Below, one piece after another: positions 27,266-35,871 of a stretch of DNA of 42,275 nucleotides. The position numbers were made by a program, and so were the translations under genes. Within the stretch, counting starts at the first letter, position 1. Each line of letters starts with the position of its first letter. The notes under the pieces are model-generated. The model was given only the letters and a program-made list of their open reading frames with translations, did no database searches and was not told the DNA's origin. The DNA is taken from assembly GCF_000262465.1 (NCBI RefSeq), contig NZ_CM001489.1, positions 2,741,232-2,783,506 of the forward strand, given 5' to 3'. Source of the DNA: Frankia sp. QA3. Its GTDB lineage: Bacteria > Actinomycetota > Actinomycetes > Frankiales > Frankiaceae.

Positions 27266-27521
27266 AAATAACGATCTTCCTTCCGGCCGAGATCGGCGGA
27301 TGGCCACCCGGCGGACGGTTCGTGGGGCCAGGGTTAGTGGCACGCCCGATCTGGCGGGGCGTGGTTGGGAACGAACCGTCCCGGTAGCCAGCGTGAAACC
27401 GCCGCCCGGGTTGCGCCACAGGTGGATGTTCCTGAGCCAGGGCCGCGGCCGGAGTGTGGTTTCCCCGGCTACGAAGCGGGCATCACGTGAATCTTGCCGC
27501 CGAGTGGGCAGGGGCCGTTTC

Positions 27522-27677
27522 GTGTGGAATCTTCTGTACGGAAAGCCCGTCACCTCGACCGAAGATTTCTTCGCGGACCTTCGCGGCCTCCAGCCGGGAC
27601 AGAAGGGCACGTTCGGTCCTCCGGGGCGAGGAGGCGACCGGCAGGTGACGGTCACGCCCTCCGACCAGCCGAGCTGA
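27522..27677 (+). CDS. Possible small protein, 51 aa
   Basis: GTG 27522 is preceded by AGGGG. The frame reads VWNLLYGKPVTSTEDFFADL, then RGLQPGQKGTFGPPGRGGDR, and stops at 27675. Third-position GC is high, as in real genes here. No family is recognised. The frame is open further upstream without family character. The rest of 27266-27764 shows nothing else. Confidence 0.3.
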   Translation: MWNLLYGKPVTSTEDFFADLRGLQPGQKGTFGPPGRGGDRQVTVTPSDQPS

Positions 27678-27764
27678 CTGTCCGGGCCGGCCTGTGTTCA
27701 CCGGCGCCGGACGGGGCACACCCGCAGGGAAAGCATCCGACCATCCGCTGCGAAGGGGAGAGTC

Positions 27765-27938
27765 ATGGCTGCCGCTGCAAACACCCTCGAGGACGAACGT
27801 GAGCTGCTGGTCGGCTGCATCGAGGACGCCTTCGAGGCGATCCGGCTGCTACCGGGGCTGGACGCGAACGGCCCCGCTCTGGTCTGGCTCGCCGACCATC
27901 TCCTGGACGCCCGCCGCCAGACCGCCAAGGAAAGTTAG
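27765..27938 (+). CDS. Small acidic helical protein, 57 aa
   Basis: ATG 27765 follows AAGGGGAGAGTC, a strong ribosome site. The protein reads LEDERELLVGCIEDAFEAIR, then LLPGLDANGPALVWLADHLL and DARRQTAKES. It looks like two amphipathic helices. No family is known to me. The codon bias is typical of the genome, supporting a real gene. Confidence 0.5.
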   Translation: MAAAANTLEDERELLVGCIEDAFEAIRLLPGLDANGPALVWLADHLLDARRQTAKES

Positions 27939-27952
27939 ACGGTCGCGCACAG

Positions 27953-28285
27953 GAGATGGTCATCGGAGGGTGGACAGAGCCGACGGGATCACGGCAGCGG
28001 CTCGGCGCGCTGCTGGCGGGCCACTGGGACGACGACAAGCTGCGCCAGGCCGGCAAGGTCGACACCGGGTTCGACGACGCGAGACTGCGGCGACTCGACG
28101 CCCACCTGGAACGGCTCGAACGGCCCCACCCGCCGTTCGAGCCGAATCGTGAGCTCCCACGCGACGCGCACTGGGTGGAACCCGACCTCGTCGCGCAGGT
28201 CGCCCTCACCGCATGGACCCGCGACGGGAAGCTGCGCCACCCTTGCTACCAAGGCCTACGCGCGGACAAGCCGGCCCGCGCGCCG
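27953..28285 (+). pseudogene. LigD-type ATP-dependent DNA ligase, C-terminal OB-fold fragment
   Basis: The frame reads VIGGWTEPTGSRQRLGALLA, then DDDKLRQAGKVDTGFDDARL, and after a gap HWVEPDLVAQVALTAWTRDG and KLRHPCYQGLRADKPA. These are the hallmark blocks of the OB-fold domain of the ligase in bacterial non-homologous end joining. The adenylation domain with the KxDG lysine is absent. Similarity ends at about 28285. The ATG at 27956 sits within the conserved Val-Ile-Gly-Gly region, so this is a relic, not a gene start. Confidence 0.75.
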
Positions 28286-28381
28286 GCACCCATTTCCCTA
28301 CGTGGATCCGCCGGGTCACCGTCCCGAAGGAGGCCGGCTCCGTCGAGCGCGTGATCGCCACCCGTTCGCGATGATGACCGG

Positions 28382-28476
28382 TGGCGGTGGCGGGGAACCC
28401 GCAACAGCTGACCATCGAGCAGCGCAGGGCAGCCCGTCGCGGCCGGACCTACCTCGACGTCATGCGCCCTTGCGTC
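28382..28476 (+). pseudogene. LigD polymerase-domain fragment
   Basis: The frame reads NPQQLTIEQRRAARRGRTYL, then DVMR. This matches the LigD primase/polymerase motif (TVEQRK..R..R.YLDVMRN). It is only about 30 residues long and lies after the ligase fragment, in the order ligase-polymerase. Confidence 0.5.
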
Positions 28477-28680
28477 CGGGCCGCGGCTGCAGGTCTTCGG
28501 CGGTGGCCACGCCGGGGATCTGCGCAGGCAGGCGGGCGGCCTCGGAGACCGACAGGCTGAACGGCAGGGGCGGCGCGACGTAGCGGTCCGACATGCGGTA
28601 GTCCTTCATCGTCCGGTTGCTGGGCAGACGGGGTACCGAGTCGAAGAACAGCGGCCAGCCGGGGAACCGCGCGGCAGCAG
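28460..28680 (-). pseudogene. Unidentified C-terminal coding fragment
   Basis: The minus strand is open with good codon bias: ARFPGWPLFFDSVPRLPSNR, TMKDYRMSDRYVAPPLPFSL, SVSEAARLPAQIPGVATAED, LQPRPGRKGA and a stop at 28460. No start with a ribosome site exists. An ATG gives about 50 residues. I do not recognise the protein. It looks like the end of a longer one. Confidence 0.35.
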
Positions 28681-28689
28681 ATTAGACGT

Positions 28690-28800
28690 CACGACCACCG
28701 AGATCAGCGCCTGGTCCGCCCGCCGCCGGCACGTCAACAACCACTCCGGGAAGTACGACCCCCTTCCGCGCCTTCGGAATCGCCAGATCAGTCGTTCCCA
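28690..28800 (-). pseudogene. IS256-family transposase, short internal fragment
   Basis: The minus strand reads RGRGSYFPEWLLTCRRRADQ, then ALISVVVTSNLL. This corresponds to the block (G.YFP..L..RRRAEQAL.SVV..(S/C)YLLGVS) of IS256-type transposases. Between 28801 and 29138 I see nothing that I can support. Confidence 0.5.
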
Positions 28801-29141
28801 CGCGGGTGCCCACTCCCGCATCCGGTACCCATTCCGACGCTTCGTCCGATCCGGCGATATCTCCCCGTACTCGGCGTTGCAGACACCGTCGATTTCGGCG
28901 TTCGCTCACCGGACGTACCGGCTGCGTCGATTCGACCGTAGGCCGGCGCACCGGGATCCCGCAACCAGAGACGGCGGCGAACGGTATCGACGGTCGCTCG
29001 GGGGTACGTACCTCCGAAGAAAGACGTCACGCTGGACCGTACCGGACGTGGCGCCGGACTCGGCGCGCCCGGTGAGCCGGACCGCCTTCACGGCGGAACA
29101 CAACGCCGTCACTGTAGAACAGTCGATGTTCGGAGAACGTG

Positions 29142-29405
29142 ATGACCATCGCCATTGATCCGCATCTCCGTCTGGTGCGCCCCGTCGAACCGCTCACCCC
29201 ACAGGGGTGCGCCGAATGCCTGCGGATCGGCTCCCCCTGGGTGCACCTGAGGCTCTGCTTGACCTGCGGTCATGTCGGATGCTGCGACTCGTCGCCGCTG
29301 CGGCATGCCCGGGCCCACGCGCACGCGATCGGGCATCCCATCGTGCAGTCGTTCGAGCCGGGCGAGGACTGGCGGTGGTGCTACGTCGACGAGGTCTACG
29401 TCTGA
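29142..29405 (+). CDS. UBP-type zinc-finger protein
   Basis: The protein has 87 residues. Zinc ligands are evident: CAEC near residue 24, LCLTCGHVGCCDSS near 42-52, and His residues in RHARAHAHAIGHPIVQSFEP, followed by GEDWRWCYVDEVYV. This is the complete zf-UBP pattern (CxxC...CxxCGxxGC...H...H). In eukaryotes the domain binds the free C-terminus of ubiquitin. Stand-alone bacterial versions have no known partner. In actinobacteria they often lie beside a cNMP/thioredoxin-reductase-like gene, as here (29926). Start ATG 29142 follows CGGAGAACG. A GTG one codon upstream is an alternative. Confidence 0.88.
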   Translation: MTIAIDPHLRLVRPVEPLTPQGCAECLRIGSPWVHLRLCLTCGHVGCCDSSPLRHARAHAHAIGHPIVQSFEPGEDWRWCYVDEVYV

Positions 29406-29635
29406 CGACGAGGTCCACGTCGGCACTCCCCGTCCGGCACTCCCCGTCCGGCAGTCCGGCACTCTCCGGTCCGTCCACCCCGGACGGCCTGGTTGTTCTG
29501 AGGTGCCCGGACCGCGCAGGTTCACCCCTTCGTCCCGGAGTCTGCGGTTGCCCTCGAGGTACGCCCAGAGAAGCATGGCCTATGTAGTCAATGAGTAACC
29601 ATGAGTTACACCTGGAAGGCCTGGATCATGAATCG

Positions 29636-29884
29636 ACCCACCCGGCGGGTAGGCCACGTCGAACACCAGATCGTCTTGCCCGGAGATGTCGATCCCGATG
29701 CGGTCTCCGCGACGTTGGACAGTGGCTTGCTGACCGTCCGGCTGGTCAGGGCCGCAGGAGCCAGCCCCGCCACCTCGAGATCTCCGGCCCCACGACCACC
29801 TCGTCCCCGGCCGGATCCGGCCCGGGCGCAGCCACCTTCGGCGATCAGTCGACTGGCGGCTCCGGGTCCGGGTCCGGGCTCTGA
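29636..29884 (+). pseudogene. Hsp20 small heat-shock protein, C-terminal fragment (right copy)
   Basis: The frame reads RRVGHVEHQIVLPGDVDPDA, then VSATLDSGLLTVRLVRA. Near 29752 a single base shifts it to RSQPRHLEISGP, followed by a Thr/Ser/Gly tail ending at 29884. It corresponds residue for residue to the fragment at 17430-17712, including the unusual RSQPRH(L/I)EISGP end, but on the opposite strand. Confidence 0.72.
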
Positions 29885-29925
29885 TCATCAATTTCCGTCG
29901 ACCCTGACGGCGAACGGGGGATCCG

Positions 29926-31623
29926 ATGCAGCCCAGCCAGGAGGACATCGGCGGCGCCGGGCAGATCACCGAGACGCCGGACACCCACGGGGCCTACCCG
30001 CGTCTGGGCGTCGACCAGCTCGCCTCGTTGGAGGCCGTCGGTCGACGACGCCCCACCACGGTCGGGGACCTGCTGTTTCGGGAAGGCGACCGGACGACCG
30101 ACTTCTTCGTGGTGCTGTCCGGTCTGGTCGCTTCCGTCGATGGCTACGGCACTGCGCGCGAACGGCAGATCAGCCTGCACGGTGAACGTCGCTTCCTCGG
30201 TGAGCTCAGCCTGCTCTCCGGGCAGACGGCCTTCACCTCCGTGGTGGTCCGGAAAGCTGGCGAGGTCCTCGCCGTCCCACTGGACCGGCTGAGGCGGCTG
30301 GTGGCGACCGATCCTGGCCTGGGAGACCTGGTATTGCGGGCCTACCTGGTGCGCCGGTGGCTCCTCATCGGCCTGGGCGCGGGACTGCGCATCGTCGGGT
30401 CCCGCTACAGCCCCCAGGCCCGCCGGCTGCGGGATTTCGCCGCGCGCAACCGGCTGCCGCACCAGTGGGTCTGTCTGGAAAACGACCCGTCCGCCGAGGA
30501 GCTGCTGCGTACCCTCGCCGTCGAACCGGCGGATACCCCGGTGGTCGTCTGGGGACGACGGGTGCTGCGCAACCCGAGTATCGCGGAGCTCGCGCGTGCG
30601 GTCGGACTGCCGGTGCCCGCCCAGGCGGGATCCACCTGGGATCTGATCGTCGTAGGCGCCGGTCCCGCCGGCCTGGCGGCGTCGGTGTACGGGGCGTCTG
30701 AAGGACTGGCGACCGTCACGCTGGACTGCCTCGCCGCTGGCGGGCAGGCCGCCACCTCCCCCCGGATCGAGAACTATCTCGGGTTCCCGTCCGGCATCTC
30801 CGGCGGTGATCTGGCCGAACGCGCGGTCCTGCAGGCGGAGAAGTTCGGAGCCTGCCTCAGCATGCCCTCCCGGGCCGTGGCCCTCGGCCGCAACGACGGG
30901 CTGCACCAGGTGACCCTGGACAATGGTGAGACGCTGGCTGCGCGGACCGTGGTCATCGCGACCGGGGCATGGTACCGGGAGTTGAACGTGCCCGGCCTGC
31001 AGGAGTTCGAAGGCACGTCCGTCTTCCGCGCGGCGACGCTGGTCGAGGCCCAGACCTGCCGGGGCGATCCCGTCGTCGTGGTAGGCGGCGGCAACTCGGC
31101 CGGACAGGCGGCGCTGTATCTGGCCCAGCACGCCGGCTTCGTGCGACTGTGCGTCCGCCACGATGATCTGAGCCGCGACATGTCGCGCTACCTCGTCGAC
31201 CAGATCGTCCGCACCCCGTCCATCGAGGTGCGCCGGCACCGGGAGATCAGCGGCCTGCGCGGAGGGAGCACTCTGGAGGCCGTGATCCTCGAGGACAAGC
31301 AGACCGGCGCGCAGGAGGAGGTGCCCGCCCGGGCCCTGTTCGTGTTCATCGGGGCCCGCCCGCACACGGACTGGCTCGCCGATCAGGTCGCGCTCGACGA
31401 CCGGGGATTCGTCCGCACGGGGGTGGACGCCGAACCGGCCGCCGAACCGAGCATGGCCGGCGACGGATCGCCCGATCCCTGCCCCCTGGTGCTGGAGACC
31501 AGCCGGCGCGGGGTGTTCGCGGTCGGGGACGTACGCAGCGGATCGGTGAAGCGGGTGGCCTCCGCGGTCGGCGAGGGCGCCATGGCCGTCCGTCTGGTCC
31601 ACGAACGGCTCTACCGCGCCTAG
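29926..31623 (+). CDS. cNMP-binding / Trx-fold / thioredoxin reductase-like fusion flavoprotein
   Basis: The protein has 565 residues. Residues 25-140 form a cyclic nucleotide-binding beta-barrel (VGDLLFREGDRTTDFFVVLS; RFLGELSLLSGQTAFTSVVV). Residues 160-230 form a glutaredoxin-like Trx fold without CxxC (RDFAARNRLPHQWVCLENDP; TPVVVWGRRVLRNPSIAELA). The flavoprotein follows: FAD site DLIVVGAGPAGLAASVYGAS near 239, NADPH site VVVVGGGNSAGQAALYLAQ near 383, and the C-terminal FAD loop GVFAVGDVRSGSVKRVASAV. The redox CxxC of true thioredoxin reductases is missing: around RIENYLGFP and in the NADPH domain no Cys pair is found. It therefore probably passes electrons by another route. ATG 29926 follows GGGGG. 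Confidence 0.85.
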   Translation: MQPSQEDIGGAGQITETPDTHGAYPRLGVDQLASLEAVGRRRPTTVGDLLFREGDRTTDFFVVLSGLVASVDGYGTARERQISLHGERRFLGELSLLSGQTAFTSVVVRKAGEVLAVPLDRLRRLVATDPGLGDLVLRAYLVRRWLLIGLGAGLRIVGSRYSPQARRLRDFAARNRLPHQWVCLENDPSAEELLRTLAVEPADTPVVVWGRRVLRNPSIAELARAVGLPVPAQAGSTWDLIVVGAGPAGLAASVYGASEGLATVTLDCLAAGGQAATSPRIENYLGFPSGISGGDLAERAVLQAEKFGACLSMPSRAVALGRNDGLHQVTLDNGETLAARTVVIATGAWYRELNVPGLQEFEGTSVFRAATLVEAQTCRGDPVVVVGGGNSAGQAALYLAQHAGFVRLCVRHDDLSRDMSRYLVDQIVRTPSIEVRRHREISGLRGGSTLEAVILEDKQTGAQEEVPARALFVFIGARPHTDWLADQVALDDRGFVRTGVDAEPAAEPSMAGDGSPDPCPLVLETSRRGVFAVGDVRSGSVKRVASAVGEGAMAVRLVHERLYRA

Positions 31624-31743
31624 CCATCCCGATTCGGTGGAAGGTCGGCCGGCGGACTTCCGCTCCGGCCTGCCACCGCCTGCCACCGCCTCCCACCGCA
31701 CGTCGTTCCCGGTCGGACGTCGACGAGAGCCGGGCGTCGTTTC

Positions 31744-33000
31744 TCAGCCGGGCGTCGGAAGGGTGTAACGCAGCAGCGCGCCGACCCGTTCGGTCGGTGA
31801 TTCCGGCACGTCGGCCGGGACGCTGTGGACGGCGGCTCCGGTGCCCAGCGCGGCCCGGATGAGCGCATCCACCCGCCCAGCCCGGATCGGGTGGGCGACC
31901 GCCGGCAGGTCCGCGGGATCCAGCGCGACCTCACTGAGGTCTGGACCGATCCAGGCCGGCGCGCCAGCCGGGATTCCTTCGGCCAGCAGCAGGTCGCTCA
32001 CCTGGGCCAGGCGCAGGGCAGCGACCGTGGCCCGCGGCCCGTCAGCGGCATCCAGTGCGATCCGCTCCCCGGATCGCGGCCCACCGCCCGTGTCCGCAGG
32101 ACCCGACCCTTCCGGGTGGTCGACGCCCGCCGCGGACACCGATCCGAGGGACCTCGGAACGGTGCCAGTCGCCGCCCCGACCAGCGAGGTCGCGCGGCGG
32201 CGATACTGTTCGAACTCGGCCAGCAGACTCGCCGTCCGCCGGGTCCGCTGCTCGGCGAGCACGTCCATGACCCGACCGGCCAGATGGTCGTCGGACCCGT
32301 CCCGGGCGCGGCTACCCTCGACGACCACGACCCTGGTCGCGACCTCGACCGGCAGCTCCTCGCGGACCAGCGAGAGCTCCTTCGGATCGCCGGCCAGGAT
32401 CACCACCTCGGCGGCGATGTCGCGCGCGGCCCGGGCGATGCGATCGGCGTCCTCCTTCGCACCGAGCTTCCAATGCTCCTCGACGTGACTCTCATAGCGT
32501 CGCTGGGCCCAGCCTCCGGTGTGCGCCTTGTGCCACGGGGGCCGGGTCGTGTCCTGGGAGACGCCGCCGGCCGGCAGGGGACCGTCGGTGTAGGCGAGCA
32601 CATCGACCCCGCGCCGATCGACCAGGGCGATCACGTGTGGGATCCGACCGTCGGCCCAGTCGAGCAGCGGCAGCAGGTGTGGCAGCGGTCCGACCGCGAC
32701 GACGTCGACATCCGACCGGCCAGGGAGCCATCGCGCGAACGGGACGTGGGCGGATTTGCCCTCGCCGACGGCCACGACCACGCGCGTCCCACCCTCCCGG
32801 TGATGGGAGTCGCCCCGCTCGGCGAGCAGCGCATCGCGGGTAGCCGGCCCGACACCCTGGCCTTCGAGATCGGCGAGGATGTCCGTCCACCGCAGGTCGT
32901 AGAGACGGGCGGCGTTCTCACGGGTCTGATCTGTACTGGCGTACACGGTCACGACCGGACCATCGAAGTCATACAGGCTGCGCAGCTCGCTCATGTCCAT
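31744..33000 (-). CDS. baeRF2-domain (Rv2629-like) protein, putative ribosome-associated factor
   Basis: ATG 33000 follows GAGGAGCGCC. The protein has 418 residues. It matches the bacterial archaeo-eukaryotic release-factor-like family 2: LRSLYDFDGPVVTVYASTDQ at the start, VVVAVGEGKSAHVPFARWLP, PHVIALVDRRGVDVLAYTDG, a central GGWAQRRYESHVEEHWKLGA (the conserved GG.(Q).R.....E..W block) and VVILAGDPKELSLVREELPV, then a C-terminal domain (LLAEGIPAGAPAWIGPDLSE). The M. tuberculosis homologue Rv2629 belongs to the hypoxia (DosR) regulon. The fold is that of eRF1/Vms1 domains that act on peptidyl-tRNA. The GGQ-like loop is not intact, so chemistry is uncertain. Confidence 0.8.
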   Translation of the reverse strand: MDMSELRSLYDFDGPVVTVYASTDQTRENAARLYDLRWTDILADLEGQGVGPATRDALLAERGDSHHREGGTRVVVAVGEGKSAHVPFARWLPGRSDVDVVAVGPLPHLLPLLDWADGRIPHVIALVDRRGVDVLAYTDGPLPAGGVSQDTTRPPWHKAHTGGWAQRRYESHVEEHWKLGAKEDADRIARAARDIAAEVVILAGDPKELSLVREELPVEVATRVVVVEGSRARDGSDDHLAGRVMDVLAEQRTRRTASLLAEFEQYRRRATSLVGAATGTVPRSLGSVSAAGVDHPEGSGPADTGGGPRSGERIALDAADGPRATVAALRLAQVSDLLLAEGIPAGAPAWIGPDLSEVALDPADLPAVAHPIRAGRVDALIRAALGTGAAVHSVPADVPESPTERVGALLRYTLPTPG

Positions 33001-33554
33001 GAGGCGCTCCTCGGCAGGTGACAGAAGCGGTGAACCGATTCGACGCCGCGGGCGAGCCCCTCGACAGGGACACCCCGGGGGCGGCCCATCGGACACCTAC
33101 CTGAAGGGGTGCGCCTTGGGCGCGGGCCCAAACCTGCCCACCACGCTGGCCACCCGGTCAGCCGGCCGGCCAGGCCGCCCCGGCTGGCGGCGCGGGTCAC
33201 CCCAGCCGGTGCCGCGGATCGCGCGGGCCACGCCTGCCCCTGCCTCCGGAAAACGACAGGAGCCGGCATTCGCGGCATTCCAGTTCGGCCGCTCGCCGAA
33301 GCGGAGCAGCGGTCAAAAAGACGCCTTTGATCGGTTAGGTCCAGCTCGACAACACCGGGGACCGGCGAGGTTTCGACGGCAATGAGAGCTGGAATGCCAG
33401 GAGAATCGGCATCAGTGCAATCAGCCCGGGTCTGAACCTCCCGAGCAGGTCCGGGCCTTGGTGGGAGCCGCACGCCGTACCCAAGACACAGTTGCCCCGG
33501 AAGCACCGGAAAGACCGAGATGTGTCGTCAGGCGCGTGTTCTGGAGGATGGATA
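33001..33554. other. Divergent intergenic region
   Basis: No gene is supported in these 554 bases. They separate two divergent stress-type genes, so promoters for both should lie here. I see no reliable -35/-10 pair or DosR-type palindrome. Confidence 0.4.
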
Positions 33555-34508
33555 ATGAGAATTCTTGATGACGGACAGACGCGAGCGAACGAGGGTCCGG
33601 CGGCCCGCGGAGATCGGCTCGGCACCGCCCTGGGATGGTTCAGTGTCGGACTGGGCACGGCCGAGATCGCCACTCCGGGGGCGATCACTCGAATCGTCGG
33701 GGTCGACAACTCGGCGACGAACCGGCTCATCTCGCGGACCCTGTGTGGTGCGCGCGAGCTGGCAGCCGGCATCGGGATCTTCGGGGACGAACGTCCGGGA
33801 CGTTGGCTGTGGGGACGGGTCGGGGGCGATGCCATCGATCTGTCGCTGCTGACGGCCGGTGTCTATCGGCACCGTCACGAGCCAACGCGGCTGGCCCGGC
33901 TGCTGTTCGCCACCGGTTCGGTCATCGGCGTGACGGTACTCGATGTGATCGCCGCCCGGCGTCACGTCGGCCCGCGACACGTGTCCGGACATACGGCGCG
34001 GGCGAGGGCGACCACCACGGTCCGCCGCACGCCCGAGGATCTGTACCGCCGGTGGCATGATTTCGATGCGTTGCCGACGTTCATGTACCACCTCGACTCG
34101 GTGCACACGACCAACGGCACCTCACACTGGAAGGCGAAGGGGCCCGCCGGTACGAAGATCGAATGGGATGCGGAGATCGTCGACGACCGTCCGGACGAGT
34201 TGATCGCCTGGCGGTCGGTGAAGGGCTCGAAAGTCCACAACGCCGGGACGGTGCGCTTCCTGCCGGCACCGGGCGATCGTGGAACCGAGGTCCATGTCGA
34301 CCTGCAATACGACATTCCCGGAGGCACGCCGGGGTACGCGGTGGCGAAGCTGTTCGGCGAGGAGCCGAGCCAGCAGATCACCGACGATCTGCGGCGTTTC
34401 AAGCAGCTGATGGAGACCGGTGAGGTCGTCCGTTCGGAAGGTAGTCCGACCGGAGCCCGCAACGCCGTGCATCTGCTCGGGCAGCACCCAGCCCAACCGC
34501 TCGGCTGA
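33555..34508 (+). CDS. Membrane-anchored SRPBCC (cyclase/dehydrase-type) protein
   Basis: ATG 33555 follows GGAGGATGGATA. The protein has 317 residues. The N-terminal part (residues 20-135) has several hydrophobic helices (ALGWFSVGLGTAEIATPGAI; LARLLFATGSVIGVTVLDVI). The C-terminal part is a lipid-binding START/SRPBCC domain (TTVRRTPEDLYRRWHDFDAL, PTFMYHLDSVHTTNGTSHWK, IEWDAEIVDDRPDELIAWRS, TEVHVDLQYDIPGG). Such proteins often precede a zinc alcohol dehydrogenase, as here (103 bases downstream). That suggests a shared job in handling a hydrophobic or reactive aldehyde substrate, which is inference. Confidence 0.82.
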   Translation: MRILDDGQTRANEGPAARGDRLGTALGWFSVGLGTAEIATPGAITRIVGVDNSATNRLISRTLCGARELAAGIGIFGDERPGRWLWGRVGGDAIDLSLLTAGVYRHRHEPTRLARLLFATGSVIGVTVLDVIAARRHVGPRHVSGHTARARATTTVRRTPEDLYRRWHDFDALPTFMYHLDSVHTTNGTSHWKAKGPAGTKIEWDAEIVDDRPDELIAWRSVKGSKVHNAGTVRFLPAPGDRGTEVHVDLQYDIPGGTPGYAVAKLFGEEPSQQITDDLRRFKQLMETGEVVRSEGSPTGARNAVHLLGQHPAQPLG

Positions 34509-34610
34509 TCGTGCGTTCGGCTGGCCTCGCCACCCGGTTTTTCGTCGAGGGCCAACACAACCGCCAAAAAAGCCAGCGCTACAACCCTGAATTGTCGGAG
34601 GACTCCACTC

Positions 34611-35783
34611 ATGCGTGCAAACTGCTGGCTCGGTCGGGGCGAGGTCGAGATCCAAGAGGTCCCCGATCCGAAGATCCTCAACAGTCGTGACGCGATCGTG
34701 CGGATTTCCAAAACCGCCATCTGCGGCTCCGACCTGCACCTGTTCAACGGGTTCGTGCCGACGATGATGAAGGGGGACGTGCTGGGCCACGAGTTCATGG
34801 GCGAGGTGGTCGAGGTCGGTCACGATGTGGAGACCCTCCGCATCGGCGACCGCGTCGTCGTGCCGTTCCCCATCGCGTGCGGGCGGTGCAACACCTGCCT
34901 CGCGGGCGACTTCTCGCTGTGCGAGAACTCCAACCCGAACGCCGCGCTGGCGGAGAAGATCCTCGGCCACGCCCCTGCCGGCATCTTCGGGTACTCGCAC
35001 ATGCTCGGTGGATTCCCCGGCGGCCAGGCCGAGTACGCCCGGGTGCCGTTCGCCGACGTCGGACCCATCAAGATCGAGGACGACCTGCCGGACGAACGCG
35101 TGCTGTTCCTCTCCGACATCCTGCCCACCGGGTACATGGGGGCCGAGTTCTGCGACATCACCCCCGGTGACGTCATCGCCGTCTGGGGGGCCGGGCCCGT
35201 CGGGCAGTTCGCCGTCGCGAGCGCCTTCCTGCTCGGGGCCGAGCGGGTCATCGTCATCGACCGGTTCCCCTACCGGCTCGAGATGGCCCGGGACAACTCC
35301 GGGGCGCAGACCCTCAACTACGAGGAGACCGACGTCCGCGAGGCGCTGCTCGAGCTGACCGGCGGCCGCGGCCCGGACGCCTGCATCGACGCCGTCGGCC
35401 TGGAGGCGCACCACGCATCGCCGGCCGCCTACTCCTACGACCGCGCGAAGCAGGTCGCCCGGTTGGAGACCGACCGGCCGTTCGCCCTGCGCGAGGCCAT
35501 CCGGAACTGTAAGAACGGCGGCATCGTCTCCGTCATCGGCGTCTACGGCGGGTTCGTCGACAAGTTCCCGATGGGCTCCCTGATGAACCGCGGGCTGACC
35601 CTGCGGGCCGGGCAGTGCCACGTGCAGCGGTATCTGCGGCCGCTGCTCGACCGGATCCGCGGCGGCGAGATCGACCCGAGTTTCGTCATCACGCACCGCC
35701 TCAACCTCGACGACGCGCCCGAGGGATTCGCTACGTTCAAGAACAAGGAAGACGAGTGCGTCAAGGTGGTCCTGACCCCCTGA
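34611..35783 (+). CDS. Zinc-dependent alcohol dehydrogenase (formaldehyde dehydrogenase-like)
   Basis: ATG 34611 follows CGGAGGACTCC. The protein has 390 residues and is of the medium-chain dehydrogenase group. Catalytic zinc ligands: Cys in [12 protein letters not shown], and His/Glu in [14 protein letters not shown]. The structural zinc loop has four Cys ([15 protein letters not shown]). The NAD-binding Rossmann motif is [20 protein letters not shown]. The length and the segment [20 protein letters not shown], then [13 protein letters not shown], are those of the glutathione-independent formaldehyde dehydrogenase-like subfamily, but the substrate cannot be fixed. It is probably transcribed with the SRPBCC gene. 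Confidence 0.92.
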   Translation: MRANCWLGRGEVEIQEVPDPKILNSRDAIVRISKTAICGSDLHLFNGFVPTMMKGDVLGHEFMGEVVEVGHDVETLRIGDRVVVPFPIACGRCNTCLAGDFSLCENSNPNAALAEKILGHAPAGIFGYSHMLGGFPGGQAEYARVPFADVGPIKIEDDLPDERVLFLSDILPTGYMGAEFCDITPGDVIAVWGAGPVGQFAVASAFLLGAERVIVIDRFPYRLEMARDNSGAQTLNYEETDVREALLELTGGRGPDACIDAVGLEAHHASPAAYSYDRAKQVARLETDRPFALREAIRNCKNGGIVSVIGVYGGFVDKFPMGSLMNRGLTLRAGQCHVQRYLRPLLDRIRGGEIDPSFVITHRLNLDDAPEGFATFKNKEDECVKVVLTP

Positions 35784-35871
35784 CGATCGACCACATTCGT
35801 CCATCGTCCTGGAAGAGGATTGTCGAAAACTTCTCGAGGCCCGCGGCCGCGAGTGCCGTATCAGCCGCCGA

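Noticed and set aside
29845..31701. A 618-codon minus-strand frame opposite the cNMP/reductase fusion
   Set aside because: It is antisense to a full-length multidomain protein and has no domain of its own.
34122..35804. A long minus-strand frame opposite the SRPBCC gene end and the alcohol dehydrogenase
   Set aside because: It is only the antisense of two well-supported genes.
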